Shown here in pieces: positions 1 to 8,567 of a DNA stretch of 36,476 bases (positions are counted from its first letter, which is position 1; each line of letters starts with the position of its first letter). The notes under the pieces were generated by a model. That model was not told where the DNA came from, searched no databases, and saw nothing but the letters and a program-made list of their open reading frames with translations. Where the stretch lies: the NCBI GenBank assembly GCA_964399965.1, contig CAYNRX010000022.1:1-36476 (forward strand). Direction: 5' to 3'. Origin of the DNA: UBA1381 sp964399965 (GTDB lineage Bacteria; Bacillota; Clostridia; UBA1381). Made by a program: the position numbers and the translations under genes.

Positions 1-54
1 TTATTTTCTTCATTAGCCAGAAATCAATTGCGAAAAGGTTTCGCAATTGACTAA
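1..54 (-). mobile_element. Five-hairpin repeat element, partial copy C
   Basis: This is the left end of the same element found complete at 11643-11857 and 14917-15132, here on the minus strand and cut by the window edge. Read on the minus strand it begins TTAGTC at base 54, continues into the first hairpin (CAATTGCGAAA, loop CCT, TTTCGCAATTG), and reaches the GGCTAA that pairs with the opening hexamer. TTAGTC/GGCTAA contains a G-U pair where copy A has the Watson-Crick TTAGCC/GGCTAA, which supports the pairing. Its orientation would make it the leader of a minus-strand gene beyond the left edge, as the other copies are for their genes. Confidence 0.85.
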
Positions 55-114
55 ACAGCATAAAGGACGGAGCAGCAAGTCCTGTCCGTCGCTTTACACT
101 GGGTAGAATTGTTC

Positions 115-954
115 TCATACCCGGTATTCAAATGCGCCGGGATACGCACGGATAAGGTCCGCATTTTCCGCCGCCTCCTGCGGTATTTCGTCAAGAAGTC
201 CCAGCTGATAGGCGGTAAGGTCGCAGATACCATGGCGGCGTTCGTCTGTTATCAGCTCCTGCGACATCAGATTTTCCGGATCGGCTTCGGCATAATAGGC
301 GACAGTCTCTTCGCTTATGCCTTCGTGTTGGTCGGCGGCTGCAAGGTCGCTGGCGCCGAACAGCCGCAAAAGCTGCTTGGCGATCATTAACGGCGACTGC
401 CGGGAATCGTCCGCGTCTTGGCGGTATAGGAACGATGCCTCGTCAAAGTGGCTGCCGTTTTGATTGTAGTAATACGGTCTTGCATAGGATACGCCGCTCT
501 CGTTTATAAATACCGCGTAGCATACCCCATCCGCGCCGTACTGCTCTAAAAGGGCGTCGGTATCAAGCGTATCGATGTAGGCGTAAACAGCTTCCTCAAA
601 AGCGGCGGGGTCGTCCTCTGCCGAACCGTTGTAGATAAACTCGTAGTTGAGCTGGGCGTCGTTAAGCACCAGCCCGGAGCTTTTGCCGTAGCGTTCGGCT
701 TGGGACGCGATATACTCTGCCGCTTCATCAAGCGTTTCTTTCTGCTCCGAGCGCTCCGTCCGGCTCCAGGCGGAATAATTGTCCTGGGCATATATGCTTA
801 TAAGCAGATTTTTTTCCTCCAATAAAGATGCGCTGCCGCAGGAAGAGGATTCGCGGTTTTTGTGATTTGCGGCAAGGACGGAGAAAAGTCCGGCAGATGC
901 AAGGCACAGAACCGCCACCATAACTGCCGTCATTATCGTTGTGAAGCGTTTCAT
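115..954 (-). CDS. Hypothetical exported or membrane-anchored protein, 279 aa
   Basis: I do not recognise the family. The first 30 residues are a signal peptide or signal anchor: MKR, then a hydrophobic stretch, then Leu-Ala-Ala. The rest is hydrophilic and rich in Asp, Glu, Ala and Tyr, with no catalytic motif that I can name. The start is firm: GGAGG lies 7 bases upstream, inside the last codons of the YabE-like gene, whose stop is one base before this ATG. The two are therefore probably one translationally coupled transcript. The context suggests an envelope or spore-surface role, but that is inference only. Reading on, the minus strand meets repeat copy C about 60 bases after the stop. 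Confidence 0.75.
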   Translation of the reverse strand: MKRFTTIMTAVMVAVLCLASAGLFSVLAANHKNRESSSCGSASLLEEKNLLISIYAQDNYSAWSRTERSEQKETLDEAAEYIASQAERYGKSSGLVLNDAQLNYEFIYNGSAEDDPAAFEEAVYAYIDTLDTDALLEQYGADGVCYAVFINESGVSYARPYYYNQNGSHFDEASFLYRQDADDSRQSPLMIAKQLLRLFGASDLAAADQHEGISEETVAYYAEADPENLMSQELITDERRHGICDLTAYQLGLLDEIPQEAAENADLIRAYPGAFEYRV

Positions 955-955
955 C

Positions 956-2095
956 TTAATCCTCCAGAATGTATACTACAGCGCTCCTCCGCCCGAAAGA
1001 ATGTACCTCGGAAGACGAGGTGTAGCAAAGATCTATCTTATTGCCCTTTACCGCGCCGCCCGTATCCTGCGCCACTGCTGTGCCGTAGCTCCAGGAACCG
1101 TCGGGGGCGGCCACGTATACCTTAGTGCCCAGCGGTATCACCGAGGGGTCTACTGCGATAACTCCCTTTCTCAGGGGAGTGCCCATTGCGGTGGTGGAAT
1201 AGCCGCCGTTTTCTGACGGCGAGGTCGAATAGGCGGTAGCGGTGACCGTTATCTTTTTAGAATATGATATGCCGTTTATCGTGCCGGCAGCGGTATCTAC
1301 AGATACCTTGGCCGAGGACGACTGCTTTTTGGCGGGAGCTTCGGTAGGCTTGGGGGTCGGAGTGGCCGTTCCGCGTGCGATCACCTTGTCGGAAGGCTCC
1401 TTCGTTATCTGTTCCTCAACGAGAGTGCGGGAGCTTTCCTTTCCGTCCTTTGTCTCTACTGAGTAAATAAGCGTCTTTTCACCGGCAGAGCCCTCGGAGG
1501 TGACTTTTTCCTCGCCCTGCATCATTGTGGGATCGTCAACGTATGTCACGCCGAAATCTATGGGCGCCGTTTGGGTCTCGGTGGCGGTATCGATGCGGAT
1601 TATCCGTATCTGCATACCGTCTGTCACAGCCGTATCGGCCTCGGGGACCAATCGGTCGTTTTCATCGACAGTATACCCGGCCTCAGCTACGGCCTCGCCG
1701 ACTGTGCCCTTGGTCACGTTGGCCTCGGAAGAGCCGTCGGCCGTGGTGATGGTGACCGTGCCGGCGCGCGTTATCACGATATTGGCCGAATCATAAAGAG
1801 CAGCGTCGGGGGAGACGCTCAAAATATCGTTCTCGCCCAGTTCCAGCCCGCATTCGGCCAAAAGACCGGCGGCAGTGTCCTGACGGGTCTTGACAGTGGT
1901 GCTGTTCTCAAAACCGGATAGGGCGTTTATTTCCTTTATAACGACCTCCTTGCCGGCTTTGTCGTTGGCAGCACCCATCAGGGCGGCTGTCAGGACGGCT
2001 GAAGCGGCTGCCGCAGCTGCGAACCTTTTCCGACGTCTCCGCCTGCGTTCTCTTAGCTGTCGGCGTTTTATTATTCTTTCCATTATTTTGTCCAT
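956..2095 (-). CDS. YabE-like secreted protein with DUF348, G5 and 3D domains
   Basis: This protein probably acts on or binds peptidoglycan outside the membrane, like Bacillus YabE and YocH and the Rpf/stationary-phase survival group. The N-terminus is very basic (runs of Arg) followed by an Ala-rich membrane segment at about residues 28-45. Two DUF348-like repeats (about 55-165) and a G5-like region (about 180-240) follow, then a Pro/Thr/Lys linker. The C-terminal 3D domain has ITVTATAYS and ends in DTGGAVKGNKIDLCY, with the conserved aspartates of the lytic transglycosylase-like barrel. I chose the ATG at 2095 because GAAGGG lies 9 bases upstream. An in-frame ATG 12 codons earlier lacks a ribosome-binding site. 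A consensus-type sigma-A promoter precedes it, and the 279-aa exported protein follows in the same unit. Confidence 0.88.
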   Translation of the reverse strand: MDKIMERIIKRRQLRERRRRRRKRFAAAAAASAVLTAALMGAANDKAGKEVVIKEINALSGFENSTTVKTRQDTAAGLLAECGLELGENDILSVSPDAALYDSANIVITRAGTVTITTADGSSEANVTKGTVGEAVAEAGYTVDENDRLVPEADTAVTDGMQIRIIRIDTATETQTAPIDFGVTYVDDPTMMQGEEKVTSEGSAGEKTLIYSVETKDGKESSRTLVEEQITKEPSDKVIARGTATPTPKPTEAPAKKQSSSAKVSVDTAAGTINGISYSKKITVTATAYSTSPSENGGYSTTAMGTPLRKGVIAVDPSVIPLGTKVYVAAPDGSWSYGTAVAQDTGGAVKGNKIDLCYTSSSEVHSFGRRSAVVYILED

Positions 2096-2140
2096 CAAAA
2101 CATTCCCTTCTTTGTCTTGGGTAAAGCACAATTCTTTACA

Positions 2141-2169
2141 AGTATACTACAAATGTTTCAATTTGTCAA
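2141..2169 (-). promoter_or_regulatory. Sigma-A promoter of the YabE-like gene
   Basis: On the minus strand: TTGACA (2169-2164), 17 bases, TATACT (2146-2141). This is a near-perfect match, about 45 bases upstream of the chosen start. Confidence 0.85.
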
Positions 2170-2205
2170 CAGCTTTATTACAAAAATATTACGAAAATGT
2201 ATCAA

Positions 2206-2222
2206 TTGTGACATCTTCACAA
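2206..2222. promoter_or_regulatory. Dyad TTGTGA-N5-TCACAA in the divergent intergenic region
   Basis: A perfect 6+6 inverted repeat with a 5-base spacer (TTGTGACATCTTCACAA). It lies upstream of both the minus-strand YabE-like gene and the plus-strand small gene at 2317. It resembles a binding site for a dimeric regulator, similar in half-site to CRP/FNR-type boxes but one base short in spacing. No matching regulator is identified. Confidence 0.4.
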
Positions 2223-2316
2223 AATATACGGGGATATAAGAATAGATTTTTCAAAAAACGGGTAATACTTCTAATAAAGAGGCCAAAGGCCGCAAAGTTA
2301 TAGGAGGAAAATAAGG

Positions 2317-2598
2317 ATGAGCAATATGACAAAGCGTGTGGTGATCCTGGATCAGATAGGTTCAAAGTACATCGCCCAGGCGATAATCGTTTTAAAGGAG
2401 TACGATCCGGCAGCGGAGGAGGAGATCGTGCGGGAAGCGGAGCGGATAGTGAGCGGATATATGCAGAAGAATCCGCCCTGTCGGCAGATGAAGCAGCGGC
2501 GCAGACGGAAAAGGACGTTTTCGGCAACGATCCCGGCGGTGGCGGCGGCGGTCATCGCGGCGGCTTTTGCGGCGGCGGTTGTCGTCATTGCTTTATGA
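2317..2598 (+). CDS. Small hypothetical membrane protein, 93 aa
   Basis: I do not recognise a family. The N-terminal 55 residues are soluble and helical with alternating charged and hydrophobic residues. A cluster of Lys/Arg (about residues 58-66) follows, then a C-terminal Ala/Val-rich membrane segment (about 70-93), so it is probably tail-anchored with its N-terminus in the cytoplasm. AGGAGG lies 9 bases before the ATG, which makes translation convincing. It stands alone: divergent to the YabE-like gene and followed by an intrinsic terminator. No clear promoter was found, but the dyad at 2206-2222 lies about 95 bases upstream. Confidence 0.7.
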   Translation: MSNMTKRVVILDQIGSKYIAQAIIVLKEYDPAAEEEIVREAERIVSGYMQKNPPCRQMKQRRRRKRTFSATIPAVAAAVIAAAFAAAVVVIAL

Positions 2599-2614
2599 AG
2601 GGAAAAGGGCGTTT

Positions 2615-2657
2615 GGGCAGGCAGTTTCCTTGCTTGGGGAGCTTGTCTGCCTTTTTA
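2615..2657 (+). terminator. Intrinsic terminator after the small membrane protein
   Basis: GGCAGGCA (2616-2623) pairs with TGTCTGCC (2644-2651) with one G-U pair, followed by TTTTT. Confidence 0.75.
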
Positions 2658-2690
2658 TATGGAAAGATTCTGAAAAAATTGATATAAATA

Positions 2691-2714
2691 CGCAAAATCT
2701 CTTGAAATTTTGCG
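2691..2714. promoter_or_regulatory. Perfect 8-bp inverted repeat overlapping the recJ -35 box
   Basis: CGCAAAAT (2691-2698), 8 bases, ATTTTGCG (2707-2714). The recJ -35 hexamer (2702-2707) lies in the spacer and first base of the right arm, as expected of a repressor operator. Which regulator binds is unknown. Confidence 0.45.
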
Positions 2715-2730
2715 ATGGAAATGATATAAT
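2702..2730 (+). promoter_or_regulatory. Sigma-A promoter of recJ
   Basis: TTGAAA (2702-2707), 17 bases, TATAAT (2725-2730). It lies about 100 bases upstream of the recJ start. Confidence 0.88.
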
Positions 2731-2828
2731 TATTCTATTAATAAAGATTATTCATGGAAAATATAAGCGACGGTAGCAGACGGTAAAGGAGCTGCTGCCG
2801 GACGAGAGTTGTTGTTTTGGAGAAATAT

Positions 2829-4565
2829 ATGCGAACGAAGAATTGGATATTTAAAAACATGGGCCAGTCCGAGGAGGAGATACGGCAGCTGGCGCAAAAG
2901 TATAACGTTACCAAGGTGATAGCCACACTGCTTTTGAACCGCGGCTTAAAGACCGACGAGCAGATACGTTCCTACGTGACAAAGTCCATGCACGGTATCC
3001 ATAACCCCACGCTGCTGCCCGATATGGATAAGGCGGCCGAGCGCACGGCGCGCGCTGTGGAGAACGGGGAGCGGATAGTGATATACGGCGATTACGATGT
3101 TGATGGGATAACGTCTACCGCTCTTTTATATGATTTTTTGAAAAGCCATGGCGCTGATGTGGAGTATTACATACCGGATAGGTATCAGGAAGGCTACGGC
3201 CTGAATATAATGGCTGTAAACAAACTGGCTAAAAGCGGAGCCAAGCTGATGATAAGCGTGGACTGCGGCATAACGGCTGTCGGGGAGGTGAGCCTGGCCA
3301 AGGTGCTGGGCATGGAGACGGTGATAACCGACCACCATACCTGCAAGGAGAAGCTGCCGGAGGACGCTGTGGCGGTGGTAAACCCCAAGATACCCGGCTG
3401 CGGTTATCCGTTTGACGGGCTGGCGGGCGTAGGAGTGGCGTTCAAGCTGGCTTTGGCGACGGCGATGTATATGGGGGAAAACACGACCGAATGCTTCAAC
3501 CGTTACTGCGATCTGGCGGCGTTGGGCACAGTGGCTGACGTGGTGCCGCTGCTTGATGAAAACAGGATAATCGTAGACCGGGGGATAAAGTCGCTGTCCT
3601 CCTCCCAACGACCGGGGATAAGGAAGATGCTGGAGCTTTCGGGGGCTGATAAAAGGCCGCTGACCTCCTCCTCGATCGCCTTCTCCCTTGCCCCGAGGCT
3701 CAATGCCGCCGGCAGGCTGGGCAATGCCAAGACGGCCGTGGAGCTTTTATTGAGCCGTGACGAGAAGCAAGCGTACGAGATAGCGTTAAAGCTCGACAGC
3801 GAGAACCGTGAACGGCAGACGATGGAGCAGAAAATTTTTGACGAGGCGCTGGAGCTGGCCGAAAAGGATCCGCTGTTTGACAAGAAACGGGTGATAGTGC
3901 TGGCAAAAGAGGGCTGGCATCAGGGAGTTATCGGCATTGTGGCCTCCAGGATATGCTCGCGCTTTTATAAGCCGTGCATACTCATCTCCTGTGAAAACGG
4001 CGCCGGGAAAGGCTCCGGCAGGAGCGTGGAAGGCTTCAACCTATTCGACGCCCTTACTGCCTGCGAGGAGTTTTTGACGAATTTCGGCGGCCATTCCATA
4101 GCGGCAGGGCTTAATATCAACGCTTCCGATATAGATGAGTTTACGAAGAAGATAAATGAATATGCCGGCAAGGCCATGGCTCCCGAGGCTCTGACACCCT
4201 CGGTGAAGATAGACTGCAAATTAAACCCGGCGGCGGTATCGGTCAAGAATTGCCGTACGCTTTCTGTGTTCGAGCCGTTCGGCATGTGCAATGAAAAGCC
4301 GGTGTTTGCAGTGGAGGATCAGACGATACTGGCGATAGGGCAGATGGGGCTGGCCAATAAGCATCTGCGCCTTAAGGCAGGCTCCGGCGGCCATACGTTG
4401 AACTGCGTAGGCTTCGGCATGGGGGAATATATGGACTTTTTCCACCAGGGCGACCGGGTGGACCTGGCCTTTCAAATGGATATAAACACGTACCAGGGGA
4501 CGCAGCAGGCTCAGCTGGTGCTTAAGGATATAAGAAAAGCGAAAAACGCCGCAGCTGCCCGCTAA
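2829..4565 (+). CDS. recJ: Single-stranded-DNA-specific exonuclease RecJ
   Basis: A cytoplasmic 5'-to-3' ssDNA exonuclease of recombination and mismatch/base-excision repair. It carries the DHH phosphoesterase motifs in order: YGDYDVDGITST (about residue 85), VDCGIT (about 140), TDHHT (about 166) and ALGTVADVVPL (about 235). APRLNAAGRLG and the DHHA1 segments HQGVIGIVASRI, GSGRSVEGFNLF and FGGHSIAAGL follow. An OB-like C-terminus completes the usual RecJ length of about 580. The reading frame is open from a TTG at 2817, but the ATG at 2829 has GGAG 6 bases upstream and is preferred. It is followed by rel; in many Firmicutes apt lies between the two, and it is absent here. Confidence 0.96.
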   Translation: MRTKNWIFKNMGQSEEEIRQLAQKYNVTKVIATLLLNRGLKTDEQIRSYVTKSMHGIHNPTLLPDMDKAAERTARAVENGERIVIYGDYDVDGITSTALLYDFLKSHGADVEYYIPDRYQEGYGLNIMAVNKLAKSGAKLMISVDCGITAVGEVSLAKVLGMETVITDHHTCKEKLPEDAVAVVNPKIPGCGYPFDGLAGVGVAFKLALATAMYMGENTTECFNRYCDLAALGTVADVVPLLDENRIIVDRGIKSLSSSQRPGIRKMLELSGADKRPLTSSSIAFSLAPRLNAAGRLGNAKTAVELLLSRDEKQAYEIALKLDSENRERQTMEQKIFDEALELAEKDPLFDKKRVIVLAKEGWHQGVIGIVASRICSRFYKPCILISCENGAGKGSGRSVEGFNLFDALTACEEFLTNFGGHSIAAGLNINASDIDEFTKKINEYAGKAMAPEALTPSVKIDCKLNPAAVSVKNCRTLSVFEPFGMCNEKPVFAVEDQTILAIGQMGLANKHLRLKAGSGGHTLNCVGFGMGEYMDFFHQGDRVDLAFQMDINTYQGTQQAQLVLKDIRKAKNAAAAR

Positions 4566-4588
4566 ACGCAGGCGGCCGCAGCTCTCCG

Positions 4589-4612
4589 GGCGGATGTTCA
4601 CAAGGATCCGCC
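4589..4612 (+). other. Hairpin between recJ and rel without a T-run
   Basis: GGCGGAT (4589-4595) and ATCCGCC (4606-4612) form a perfect 7-bp stem with no following T-run. It may be a processing or stability element rather than a terminator, so recJ and rel could still be cotranscribed. Confidence 0.45.
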
Positions 4613-4643
4613 GGGGGAAAACAGGGAAAAGAGGTGTTTTATT

Positions 4644-6908
4644 ATGGCGGCGAAAAAGGAAGAATTGAAAAAGAGTGCTATTCTTGCGCCCGATAAGATG
4701 GCGTATGTTGAAGAAGAGGATACCGATGAGATAGTGCGGAGGATAGTAAAGGCCGTTCACGGCTACAGTCCTCACGCCAATACCGACATGATAGAGATAG
4801 CGTATTTTGTGGCTAAGGACGCCCACAAGAATCAGTTCAGAAAATCCGGCGCGAAGTATATAGAGCACCCTGTTCAGATAGCGTATATAGCCTCGCAGCT
4901 GTCGCTCGATGCGGTATCGATAGCGGCCAGTCTCCTGCACGACGTCGTGGAGGATACTCCCTGGACGTCGGAGGACGTGGCGGCCTTGTTCGGCCGTCAG
5001 GTGGCGGAGATTGTAGACGGGGTGACGAAGCTCAAAAAGATAAAATATACCACCCAGGAGGAGCAGCAGGTGGAGAATCTGCGCAAGATGTTTTTGGCGA
5101 TGGCCAAGGACATACGCGTGGTGCTGATAAAGCTTATAGATAGGCTCCACAATATGCGCACGCTCAAATACATGCCGCCTGATAAACAGCTGCGGATATC
5201 AAAGGAAACGCTTGAGGTCTACGCTCCTCTGGCGCACCGTCTGGGTATGTCGAAGATAAAGGTGGAGCTGGAGGATCTGGGGCTTAAATACCTCGACCCG
5301 GTGGCGTATGAGGAGATACGCAGCGAGATTCACCAGAAAAAGGAGCAGCGCGAGCAGTATATCGCCGACATAATCGCCGTCCTCGAGGAAAAGATAGCCG
5401 AGGCAGGGATAAAGGGGCAGATAACCGGCCGCGCCAAGCATTTCTACAGCATATTCCGCAAGATGTATGGTCAGAACAAGACCATAGACGAGATATACGA
5501 CCTGTTTGCCGTGAGAGTGATAGTGGATACGGTCACCGACTGCTATACGGTGCTGGGCATGGTGCACGATCTGTATACGCCGGTGCCCATGCGTTTCAAG
5601 GATTATATCGCTACCCCCAAGCCCAATATGTACCAGTCCCTGCATACCACGGTCATAGGCCCCAACGGCACTCCGTTCGAGATACAGATCCGTACCTGGG
5701 AGATGCATAAGGTAGCCGAGGAAGGTATCGCCGCGCACTGGAAATATAAGGAGGGCATTTCCGGCGAGAACGATATGGACTCCAAGCTCGAATGGGTGCG
5801 AAAGCTTTTGGAGACGCAGGTGGATATAATCGACACCGATGATTTTATGAACACGCTCAAGATCGACCTTTTTGCCGACGAGGTGTTCGTGTTCACTCCC
5901 CAGGGCAAGGTAGTATCGCTGCCGGCGGGAAGCACGGTCATAGATTTCGCCTTTGCAATACATTCTGCCGTAGGCTATAAGATGAGCGGAGCGAAGGTCA
6001 ACAACAAGATCGTCCCCAATAATTACCGCTTGCAAAACGGCGAGATAGTAGAGATATTGACCGGCAATACAAAGGGCCCCAGCCGAGACTGGCTGCAAAT
6101 AGTAAAGACCTCCCAGGCCAAGAGCAAGATAAACCAGTGGTTCAAGAAGGAGCGGAGGCCGGAGAATATCGTTCACGGCAAGGAGCTTTTGGAGCGAGAG
6201 GTGCGGCGCATGGGCTATACGCACACCCAGCTGTTCCGCCCGGAATGGATGGATATCCTTTTAAAGCGATACGGCTTTGCTAATATTGACGACCTGTACG
6301 CCAGCATCGGGTATGGCGCGCTGACGGCGCAGAAGGTGATAATGCGGCTTCGTGATGAGTATATAAAGGAGCAGCGCAAAAAGCCCAAGAGTGAGGAAGA
6401 GATATTAAGCGGTCTGGCCGCCTCCAAGGAAGAGGAGAAAAAGAAGCACCGCGGTTCGGGCATAATAGACGTCAAGGGTATTGAAAACTGCCTTGTACGG
6501 CTTGCACATTGCTGCAACCCTGTGGCAGGCGATGATATAATCGGATTCATCACCAAGGGACGCGGCGTTTCGGTGCATAGGAGCGACTGCCCGAATATGA
6601 ATCCTGCCCATATGAGCGAGGAGGATAGAAACCGCCTGATCGAAGTATCGTGGTCGGACAGATCGGGCAAATATGTCACCAATGTCCAGCTAGAAGCGCC
6701 CGACCATCAAGGGCTGTTGCTGGCGGTGACCGAGGTCATAAGCAATCTGAAATTCCCAATGAAAACGGCCAATGCCTTCGTTACCAAGCGCGGTATCGCC
6801 GTTGTGCAGGTGGGAGTGGAGATAAGCGGCACCGAGGATCTGGCGGTATTGATGAAGAAGCTCAAACAGATAACGGGCGTTATTTCGGTATCACGCATAT
6901 CGAATTGA
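4644..6908 (+). CDS. rel: Bifunctional (p)ppGpp synthetase/hydrolase Rel
   Basis: Controls the stringent response by making (p)ppGpp from ATP and GDP/GTP and by hydrolysing it. At 754 aa it is full length. The HD hydrolase domain has LLHDVVEDT at about residue 97. The synthetase domain has GRAKHFYSI and the RFKDYIATPKPN segment (about 316). This RxKD form is typical of bifunctional Rel enzymes, not RelA. The TGS domain begins near LFADEVFVFTPQG (about 408), the zinc-finger-like region has LAHCCNPVAGDDI (about 620), and an ACT domain ends the protein (about 670-754). Both active sites look intact. The start has AGAGGTG upstream. It is followed after 36 bases by yaaA, so rel probably heads the yaaA-recF-remB-gyrB run. 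Confidence 0.96.
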   Translation: MAAKKEELKKSAILAPDKMAYVEEEDTDEIVRRIVKAVHGYSPHANTDMIEIAYFVAKDAHKNQFRKSGAKYIEHPVQIAYIASQLSLDAVSIAASLLHDVVEDTPWTSEDVAALFGRQVAEIVDGVTKLKKIKYTTQEEQQVENLRKMFLAMAKDIRVVLIKLIDRLHNMRTLKYMPPDKQLRISKETLEVYAPLAHRLGMSKIKVELEDLGLKYLDPVAYEEIRSEIHQKKEQREQYIADIIAVLEEKIAEAGIKGQITGRAKHFYSIFRKMYGQNKTIDEIYDLFAVRVIVDTVTDCYTVLGMVHDLYTPVPMRFKDYIATPKPNMYQSLHTTVIGPNGTPFEIQIRTWEMHKVAEEGIAAHWKYKEGISGENDMDSKLEWVRKLLETQVDIIDTDDFMNTLKIDLFADEVFVFTPQGKVVSLPAGSTVIDFAFAIHSAVGYKMSGAKVNNKIVPNNYRLQNGEIVEILTGNTKGPSRDWLQIVKTSQAKSKINQWFKKERRPENIVHGKELLEREVRRMGYTHTQLFRPEWMDILLKRYGFANIDDLYASIGYGALTAQKVIMRLRDEYIKEQRKKPKSEEEILSGLAASKEEEKKKHRGSGIIDVKGIENCLVRLAHCCNPVAGDDIIGFITKGRGVSVHRSDCPNMNPAHMSEEDRNRLIEVSWSDRSGKYVTNVQLEAPDHQGLLLAVTEVISNLKFPMKTANAFVTKRGIAVVQVGVEISGTEDLAVLMKKLKQITGVISVSRISN

Positions 6909-6944
6909 TATACTTAATTTTGAAAGGCGAAAGGCGTTTTTACA

Positions 6945-7160
6945 ATGCGTAAGGAAACGATAACCATAACAACAGAATATATAAAGCTCGACCAGATCCT
7001 AAAATTCGCGGGGCTTGCCCTGATGGGGGCGGAGGCCAAGGAACTGATAGCTTCCGGGAAAGTCAGCGTCAACGGCGAGGTCTGTTTGGCGCGGGGAAAG
7101 AAGCTGCGCCCCGGCGATAGGGCCGTCCTTGAGGGCGAAGCGGAGCTTTTGGTGAGCTGA
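6945..7160 (+). CDS. yaaA: S4-domain RNA-binding protein YaaA
   Basis: A 71-residue protein made up almost entirely of an S4 fold: LDQILKFAGLALMGAEAK, LIASGKVSVNGEV, then RGKKLRPGD. This is the small S4 protein that sits between dnaN and recF at the origin of many Firmicutes and that binds ribosomal or structured RNA. Here dnaN is absent and rel lies upstream. The stop codon is one base before the recF ATG, so the two are coupled. Its ribosome-binding site is weak (GAAAGGCG about 10 bases upstream). Confidence 0.9.
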   Translation: MRKETITITTEYIKLDQILKFAGLALMGAEAKELIASGKVSVNGEVCLARGKKLRPGDRAVLEGEAELLVS

Positions 7161-7161
7161 T

Positions 7162-8253
7162 ATGCACATAACGTCGCTTGAGCTTAAGGATTTTCGTAAT
7201 TACAGCCGGGAGCGGATAGAGTTTTCTCCGGGGACTAACGTCATCTACGGCAACAATGCCCAGGGTAAGACGAATATTTTAGAAGCGGTTTATCTGGCGG
7301 CGCAGGGACGGGGATTTAGGACGAAGTCTGACCGGGAGCTGGTACGCTTCGGGGAACAGTTCGCATGGATAAGAGTAGAGTTTGCCGACTCCCAGCGTGA
7401 GCATGAGATAGTGATGGCCATAGATAAAAACGGCAAAAAGGCGATAAAGGTCAACAATGTGCCGGTGAGGAAGCTGTCTAGGCTTATGAGCTACTTAAAC
7501 GTGGTGATGTTTTCGCCGGAGGAACTGGAGCTGGTAAAGGGTTCGCCGTCGCTGCGGCGCAGATTCCTCGATACGGCTATAAGCCAGCTGCGCCCCTCGT
7601 ATTTGGCAAGTCTTGCCGCCTACCATAAGGCTCTGGGCGAGAAGAACGTACTTTTAAAGCAGCTGAAAAAAGCAGGCGTGAAAGAGGATGCAACGCTTGC
7701 GGTCTGGAATCAGGCTCTGGCAGAGGAAGGGGCGAAGATAATCGAAGCAAGGCGCGCCTTCGTGGAGGATATGCAGGCCTTTGCCGGGAATATCCAAAGG
7801 GAGATCTCGGGGGAGGAATTGAAGATAGAATACCGTCCCAGCGTTGACGCCAAAGATGCGGAGGAGCTTTATGAATTTCTGGAAAAGCATAAGCGGCGGG
7901 AGATAGAGCACGGCCAGGCTGTATGGGGAGTACAGCGCGATGATATACGCCTTTTGGTAAACGGCTCCGATGCCCGGCTTTTCGGCTCTCAGGGTCAGCA
8001 GCGTACATGCGTGTTGTCGCTCAAGATGGCGCAGGCTGATTGGATAGCTGATAAAAAGGGCGAATATCCGGTACTGCTCCTGGATGATATAATGAGTGAG
8101 CTGGATATAAACCGGCGGCGGTATCTGGCCGGGAAGATACGCGGACGTCAGGTGCTGATAACCTGCACCGACGATGAGGACGCTCCGCCGGAGCGCACAG
8201 GCCTGATATACGTAAAAAACGGCCGGGCGCAAAGGATAACTGTTGGAGGATAA
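7162..8253 (+). CDS. recF: DNA replication and repair protein RecF
   Basis: An SMC-like ATPase that, with RecO and RecR, loads RecA on gapped DNA. The Walker A motif is GNNAQGKT (about residues 30-37). The signature segment is GSQGQQRT (about 273), and the Walker B and D-loop are LLLDDIMSELD (about 304). At 363 aa it has the usual length. It follows yaaA with a 1-base gap, and its last codons contain the ribosome-binding site of remB. This is the expected order for origin-proximal genes. Confidence 0.96.
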   Translation: MHITSLELKDFRNYSRERIEFSPGTNVIYGNNAQGKTNILEAVYLAAQGRGFRTKSDRELVRFGEQFAWIRVEFADSQREHEIVMAIDKNGKKAIKVNNVPVRKLSRLMSYLNVVMFSPEELELVKGSPSLRRRFLDTAISQLRPSYLASLAAYHKALGEKNVLLKQLKKAGVKEDATLAVWNQALAEEGAKIIEARRAFVEDMQAFAGNIQREISGEELKIEYRPSVDAKDAEELYEFLEKHKRREIEHGQAVWGVQRDDIRLLVNGSDARLFGSQGQQRTCVLSLKMAQADWIADKKGEYPVLLLDDIMSELDINRRRYLAGKIRGRQVLITCTDDEDAPPERTGLIYVKNGRAQRITVGG

Positions 8254-8254
8254 G

Positions 8255-8524
8255 ATGTATTTTCATATAGGCAATGATCACGTGGTGAGGTTAAAGGACG
8301 TGGTAGGGGTGTTTGATATGGATAACACGACTATCAGCCGTTCGGGACGGAAATTCTTAAGCGTGGCGCAAAAGAACGGAGAAATAGTGGAGGCGGCGGG
8401 CGATGGATTGCCGCGGTCCTATGTGGTGACGGAAAGAGGAGGACGAGTGAGGGTATATCTGTCGGCCTTGTCCTCACAGACGCTCCTAAAGCGCGCCAAT
8501 GCCGGAGCGGCGGCGTTGAAATGA
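8255..8524 (+). CDS. remB: Extracellular matrix regulatory protein RemB (YaaB, DUF370)
   Basis: An 89-residue DUF370 protein beginning YFHIGNDHVVRLKDVVGVFDM, which matches the RemA/RemB family. Bacillus RemA and RemB activate matrix and osmoprotection genes, and the origin-linked copy is RemB. The central FDMDNTTISR and the SYVVTER strand are typical. The frame stays open to a TTG at 8243, but the ATG at 8255 has GGAGG (8245-8249) at proper distance and immediately follows the recF stop. It lies between recF and gyrB, the standard position. Confidence 0.93.
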   Translation: MYFHIGNDHVVRLKDVVGVFDMDNTTISRSGRKFLSVAQKNGEIVEAAGDGLPRSYVVTERGGRVRVYLSALSSQTLLKRANAGAAALK

Positions 8525-8567
8525 AAAAGGCACTCGGTCTAATGTTTAAGGAAAGGATATTTTGAGT

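Noticed and set aside
2817..2828. TTG start for recJ
   Set aside because: No ribosome-binding site at proper distance; the ATG at 2829 has GGAG six bases upstream.
4221..6224. Long minus-strand open frames opposite recJ and rel
   Set aside because: They are antisense shadows of strongly conserved coding genes and show no family motifs of their own.
7577..8232. Minus-strand open frames opposite recF
   Set aside because: Antisense to an intact RecF with conserved ATPase motifs; composition is a mirror of the real frame.
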